Assembly: GCA_009835515.1 (NCBI GenBank)
Contig: VXXH01000507.1
Coordinates: 1-7,674 of the forward strand
Length of the DNA stretch: 7,674 bases
Source of the DNA: Candidatus Poribacteria bacterium
Lineage (GTDB): Bacteria; Poribacteria; WGA-4E; WGA-3G
Reading direction: 5' to 3'
Shown: piece after piece, positions 5,603 to 7,674 of the stretch
Layout: the number at the start of each line of letters is the position of its first letter
Position numbering within the stretch: position 1 is the first letter of the stretch
The notes under the pieces: model-generated
Database searches by the model: none
The model's input: the letters and a program-made list of their open reading frames with translations, nothing else
What the model was told of the DNA's origin: nothing
Made by a program: the position numbers and the translations under genes

Positions 5603-6493
5603 ATGCGTGTCGAATCGCCATTCGTGGACTGCACAGACTTGATCGGAGATCGTGCTCGGCTCCTTGAACACAGTCGCCAGAACGGGTACCTCTTCTTTCC
5701 CGGACTGCTTCCTGTAGAACCGGTGCTTGCGTTACGTCAACAGGTGCTTCGTGTGGCAGAACACCACGAACTCCTTGCCCCGGACACCGATCCCGATGCC
5801 GGTATCCGCAGAGAAGGGGTCTTCATCTGCGAACAGGACGGCTCCGAGACTTTCAGAAATTTTTACATTGATGTCCAGAAACTCCGGCTTTTCCACGCGC
5901 TTCCGCATCACAAGCACATCATGCGTGTTCTGGAAGTCCTGTTTGGAACATCTGTTTTCATCCACCCCCGTCATATCTGCCACGCTATCTTCCCAGGAGA
6001 ACATCAGTATACCACACCGCCGCATCAGGACTTCAGTCCAGTTCGTGGTTCGCAGGAAACATGGACCGTCTGGACACCTCTGGGAGACTGTGATGCCGAG
6101 TTGGGTGGCTTGGCGATTGCCCGTGGATCAAATCGTCATGGATTGTTAGAGGATGGCGGTGTCCGTTCCTGGGAGTTGATTGAAGACAGTACAGAATGGG
6201 CTTGGAATCCCTTCAAGTGCGGCGATGTCGTCATGTTTCACAGTTTAACGATCCACCGAGGCCGTGACAACGTGACCGAGAATCGGATACGACTCGCAAC
6301 GAGTGCCCGCTACCAATCGGTCAACGAACCCGTTGACGAAGCCGCACTCACCGTCCATCTCGGCTGCGCGAAATGGGACGAAATCTATTCGGAGTGGGAA
6401 ACCGACGATCCGCTGAAGTATTATTGGAACGCAATTGACATGGATGTTCAACCGGCTTACCATCGCCGCTGGAGAGAAACTGCAAACCGTTAG
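5603..6493 (+). CDS. phytanoyl-CoA dioxygenase (PhyH) family Fe(II)/2-oxoglutarate oxygenase
   Basis: The 296-residue protein has the PhyH layout. The N-terminal NGYLFFPGLLP (27-37) is the usual opening of the fold. The iron-binding HxD is His141-Gln-Asp143 in PPHQDFSPVRGS. The distal histidine is probably His218 in GDVVMFHSLTIHRGRDN. Arg228 or Arg230 in NRIRLATSARYQ would hold the 2-oxoglutarate carboxylate. The LGGLAIARGSNRHG segment (167-180) between them is also typical. The enzyme would hydroxylate a small organic substrate with O2, releasing succinate and CO2. Bacterial members act on many substrates, so phytanoyl-CoA should not be assumed. No signal peptide is seen. A weak ribosome binding site (AGAGG at 5587-5591) precedes the ATG. 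It starts 27 bp after the secreted protein and ends 8 bp before the deacetylase. Confidence 0.9.
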   Translation: MRVESPFVDCTDLIGDRARLLEHSRQNGYLFFPGLLPVEPVLALRQQVLRVAEHHELLAPDTDPDAGIRREGVFICEQDGSETFRNFYIDVQKLRLFHALPHHKHIMRVLEVLFGTSVFIHPRHICHAIFPGEHQYTTPPHQDFSPVRGSQETWTVWTPLGDCDAELGGLAIARGSNRHGLLEDGGVRSWELIEDSTEWAWNPFKCGDVVMFHSLTIHRGRDNVTENRIRLATSARYQSVNEPVDEAALTVHLGCAKWDEIYSEWETDDPLKYYWNAIDMDVQPAYHRRWRETANR

Positions 6494-6501
6494 GAGCAAA
6501 A

Positions 6502-7284
6502 ATGGAAAAAGAAAATCACGGATTATCTGAAACCCTACAACCTACCCCCGACAGGTTAGTTGTCCTTACCTTTGATGACGGCAATAAGTCAGACTATACT
6601 TATGTTGGACCATTGTTGAAGCAATACGGTTTTGGGGCGACATTTTTCATCACTGAAGGTCTCAATTTCCTCAATAACAAGGCACACTATGTCACGTGGG
6701 AAGAGATCCGTCAATTGCACGACGAGGGTTTTGAGATAGGTAACCACACCCGTCATCATACGCATACCAACACACAATCGAAAGCGGAATTGCTGGCAGA
6801 CTTGATACACATCGATGAACGGTGCGAGGCATACGGTATCCCTGTGCCTGAGACCTTCGGCTATCCGGCAGATTGTCGCGGACCGGAAGCGATAGAAGCG
6901 TTGTCAGAAAAAGGGTATCGTTTCGCGCGGCGTGGCATTGGACCGGAGTTTCCATTTCATCCAGAGGGCGGACGTGGACCGGTTTACGATCCGGATGTCC
7001 ATCACCCGTTGGTCATTCCGTCAGCAGGTGTCCCCGGTCCGAACTACGGGTTTGAGGATTTGGTCTGGGCTGTTGAACAGGCGAAAGATGGCAAAATCGC
7101 CGTTCTGACGTTTCACGGTGTGCCTGCCGTTGAACACCCATGGGTGGATGTCTCTCCTGAACTGTTTAAGACCTACATGGATTATCTTCGTGACAATGGC
7201 TGTACCGTCATTGCGTTGCGCGATCTGGCCAAATACGTTGATGCCTCAGAAACAACCGGAAAAAGCATAACATACTGGCCATAA
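6502..7284 (+). CDS. polysaccharide deacetylase family protein (NodB domain, carbohydrate esterase 4-like)
   Basis: The 260-residue protein is one NodB domain. Motif 1, TFDDG, at 23-27 gives Asp25 (base) and Asp26 (metal). Motif 2, NHTRHH, at 81-86 gives the metal ligands His82 and His86. A late LTFHGV at 212-217 contains His215, the likely acid. The usual third motif RxxxG is replaced by FGYPADCRGPEA (119-130), so this is a divergent branch. Family members remove N-acetyl groups from chitin-like or peptidoglycan sugars, or hydrolyse other C-N bonds, as in PuuE-type allantoinases. The absence of a signal peptide argues against a wall-acting secreted enzyme and leaves an intracellular substrate open. 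AGGAG at 6492-6496 overlaps the upstream stop and lies five bases before the ATG, so it is probably cotranscribed and coupled with the oxygenase gene. Confidence 0.88.
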   Translation: MEKENHGLSETLQPTPDRLVVLTFDDGNKSDYTYVGPLLKQYGFGATFFITEGLNFLNNKAHYVTWEEIRQLHDEGFEIGNHTRHHTHTNTQSKAELLADLIHIDERCEAYGIPVPETFGYPADCRGPEAIEALSEKGYRFARRGIGPEFPFHPEGGRGPVYDPDVHHPLVIPSAGVPGPNYGFEDLVWAVEQAKDGKIAVLTFHGVPAVEHPWVDVSPELFKTYMDYLRDNGCTVIALRDLAKYVDASETTGKSITYWP

Positions 7285-7297
7285 AAAACGTCTTGCT

Positions 7298-7347
7298 CCC
7301 CAGGCGGTAGGTTCGGTTTGCAACCGAACCATAAGTGTCAATTTTAG
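7298..7347 (+). repeat. dispersed hairpin repeat, copy 1 (GGTTCGGTT-TGC-AACCGAACC)
   Basis: CCCC-AGGC leads into GGTAG and then a perfect 9-bp stem, 7310-7318 with 7322-7330, with a three-base loop. The homology with copy 3 continues past the hairpin through ATAAGTGTCAATTTTAG to 7347, so the repeat unit is about 42 bp and longer than the hairpin. It lies 25 bp after the deacetylase stop and could also act as a transcription end signal, although the following T-run is short (TTTT) and 10 bases away. Confidence 0.6.
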
Positions 7348-7365
7348 AAACAACAACCGTCGCGA

Positions 7366-7403
7366 CCCCCAGGCCGGTAGGTTCGGTTTCCCAACCGAAC
7401 CGG
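7366..7403 (+). repeat. dispersed hairpin repeat, copy 2 (GGTTCGGTT-TCCC-AACCGAACC)
   Basis: CCCCC-AGGCC-GGTAG is followed by a 9-bp perfect stem, 7380-7388 with 7393-7401, and a four-base loop. It shares the CCCCAGGC lead with copy 1 and has the same orientation, but lacks the GTGTCAATTTT tail that copies 1 and 3 share. CC at 7374-7375 could pair with GG at 7402-7403 beyond a small bulge. Confidence 0.55.
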
Positions 7404-7443
7404 ATTCTACGCGAAAACCTTGAAAACTCCAAAAACCTCTTGA

Positions 7444-7456
7444 ATCCCGTAGGGAT
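7444..7456 (+). repeat. mini-palindrome ATCCC-GTA-GGGAT
   Basis: A perfect 5-bp stem surrounds a GTA triloop. The same design occurs at 7494-7506 with a different stem, suggesting a shared short repeat type. Confidence 0.4.
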
Positions 7457-7493
7457 GGTATCTCTATAGAAAAGCGGGAACTCACAGACATAA

Positions 7494-7506
7494 GCCCCGT
7501 AGGGGC
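7494..7506 (+). repeat. mini-palindrome GCCCC-GTA-GGGGC
   Basis: A perfect 5-bp stem surrounds a GTA triloop, as at 7444-7456. The stem bases have changed on both sides while pairing is kept. After each copy comes a similar G-T-A/C-T-rich stretch (ATGGTATCTC and GGCATTTGTGG). Confidence 0.4.
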
Positions 7507-7548
7507 GGCATTTGTGGAACCCCTGCTACAAAATGGCGTGAAAAATCT

Positions 7549-7590
7549 CTAAATTGACACCTATGGTTCGGTTCGGAAACCGAACCTACC
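7549..7590 (-). repeat. dispersed hairpin repeat, copy 3, inverted
   Basis: Read on the minus strand, this repeats copy 1: GGTAGGTTCGGTTT, a loop, GAACCGAACC, then ATAGGTGTCAATTTAG. The stem is 7565-7573 with 7578-7586. Both copies are 42 bases, differing by one extra base near the loop and one fewer T near the tail. Copies 1 and 3 face each other across about 200 bp. Confidence 0.6.
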
Positions 7591-7605
7591 GAGTCTGGAA
7601 GATCC

Positions 7606-7622
7606 CTAAATTGAAACCTATG
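7606..7622 (+). repeat. second copy of the ctaaattgacacctatg tail motif
   Basis: The 17 bases here match 7549-7565 with one mismatch (GAAACC for GACACC). Here the motif is followed by GCGCGAAGGGCGCG rather than by the GGTTCGG hairpin. The tail motif can therefore occur without the hairpin. Confidence 0.45.
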
Positions 7623-7674
7623 CGCGAAGGGCGCGCGAAATCGGGTAAAAATCAGGTAATACAATCGCTGAGTG

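Larger units (their letters stand above)
7285..7674. other. gene-free region rich in short repeats
   Basis: No credible coding sequence is seen on either strand in these 390 bp; the open frames here simply run through repeats. The region contains three GGTTCGGTT hairpins, two mini-palindromes with a GTA loop and a second repeat type at 7549 and 7606, all listed separately. Near the end, GCGC at 7622-7625 and 7631-7634 can form a further small stem. The remainder shows nothing recognisable. Confidence 0.6.

Noticed and set aside
7310..7347. Classical intrinsic terminator after the deacetylase gene
   Set aside because: The hairpin is good, but the T-run is only four bases and starts 10 bases after the stem. 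The same hairpin occurs twice more without T-runs, so it is called a repeat.
7298..7622. CRISPR array
   Set aside because: The repeats differ in orientation, spacing and length, and are palindromic dispersed elements. There are no regular spacers and no cas genes.

Overview
The window looks like part of a free-standing bacterial chromosome or metagenome-assembled genome with roughly balanced GC. My best guess is a Poribacteria-like lineage. The grounds are a combination remembered from those genomes: many GAAAGGA-type ribosome binding sites, a xanthine-dehydrogenase-family operon, a phytanoyl-CoA dioxygenase family gene, a polysaccharide deacetylase, and intergenic spaces full of short palindromic repeats such as GTAGGTTGGGTT and GGTTCGGTT...AACCGAACC. 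That assignment is an inference; there is no rRNA or marker gene here to prove it. All supported genes lie on the + strand.

Region 1 (about 1-4790) is a molybdenum hydroxylase locus. It encodes the FAD subunit (132-1010), the double [2Fe-2S] subunit (1441-1911), the molybdopterin-binding catalytic subunit (1990-4260), and a small MoaD/ThiS-type ubiquitin-fold protein (4506-4787). The three subunits would form a cytoplasmic enzyme passing electrons Mo -> two [2Fe-2S] -> FAD. The substrate cannot be read from the sequence, but the catalytic subunit lacks the active-loop cysteine of form I CO dehydrogenase. The operon is interrupted twice by structured non-coding DNA: a 246-bp element with perfect 19-bp inverted ends between the first two genes (1059-1304), and a 166-bp nested inverted-repeat block after the catalytic subunit (4291-4456). 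The catalytic subunit's start is unusual. The only good ribosome binding site opens a 21-codon ORF whose stop overlaps the TTG start of the large gene.

Region 2 (about 4790-7284) starts with the best promoter candidate in the window (TTCACT-N17-TATAAT). It holds three closely spaced genes: a secreted concanavalin-like beta-sandwich protein, a phytanoyl-CoA dioxygenase family Fe(II)/2-oxoglutarate oxygenase, and a NodB-type polysaccharide deacetylase. Spacings of 27 and 8 bp suggest one transcript. A carbohydrate-related role is plausible, but the substrates are unknown.

Region 3 (7285-7674) has no gene I can support. It is a cluster of short dispersed repeats: three GGTTCGGTT hairpins, one of them inverted; two GTA-loop mini-palindromes; and repeats of the ctaaattga(c/a)acctatg type.

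I see no CRISPR array, transposase, integrase, tRNA or rRNA. I also see no convincing new defence or mobile system. The least ordinary items are the structured repeats, the leader ORF of the large subunit and the tailed MoaD-like protein.
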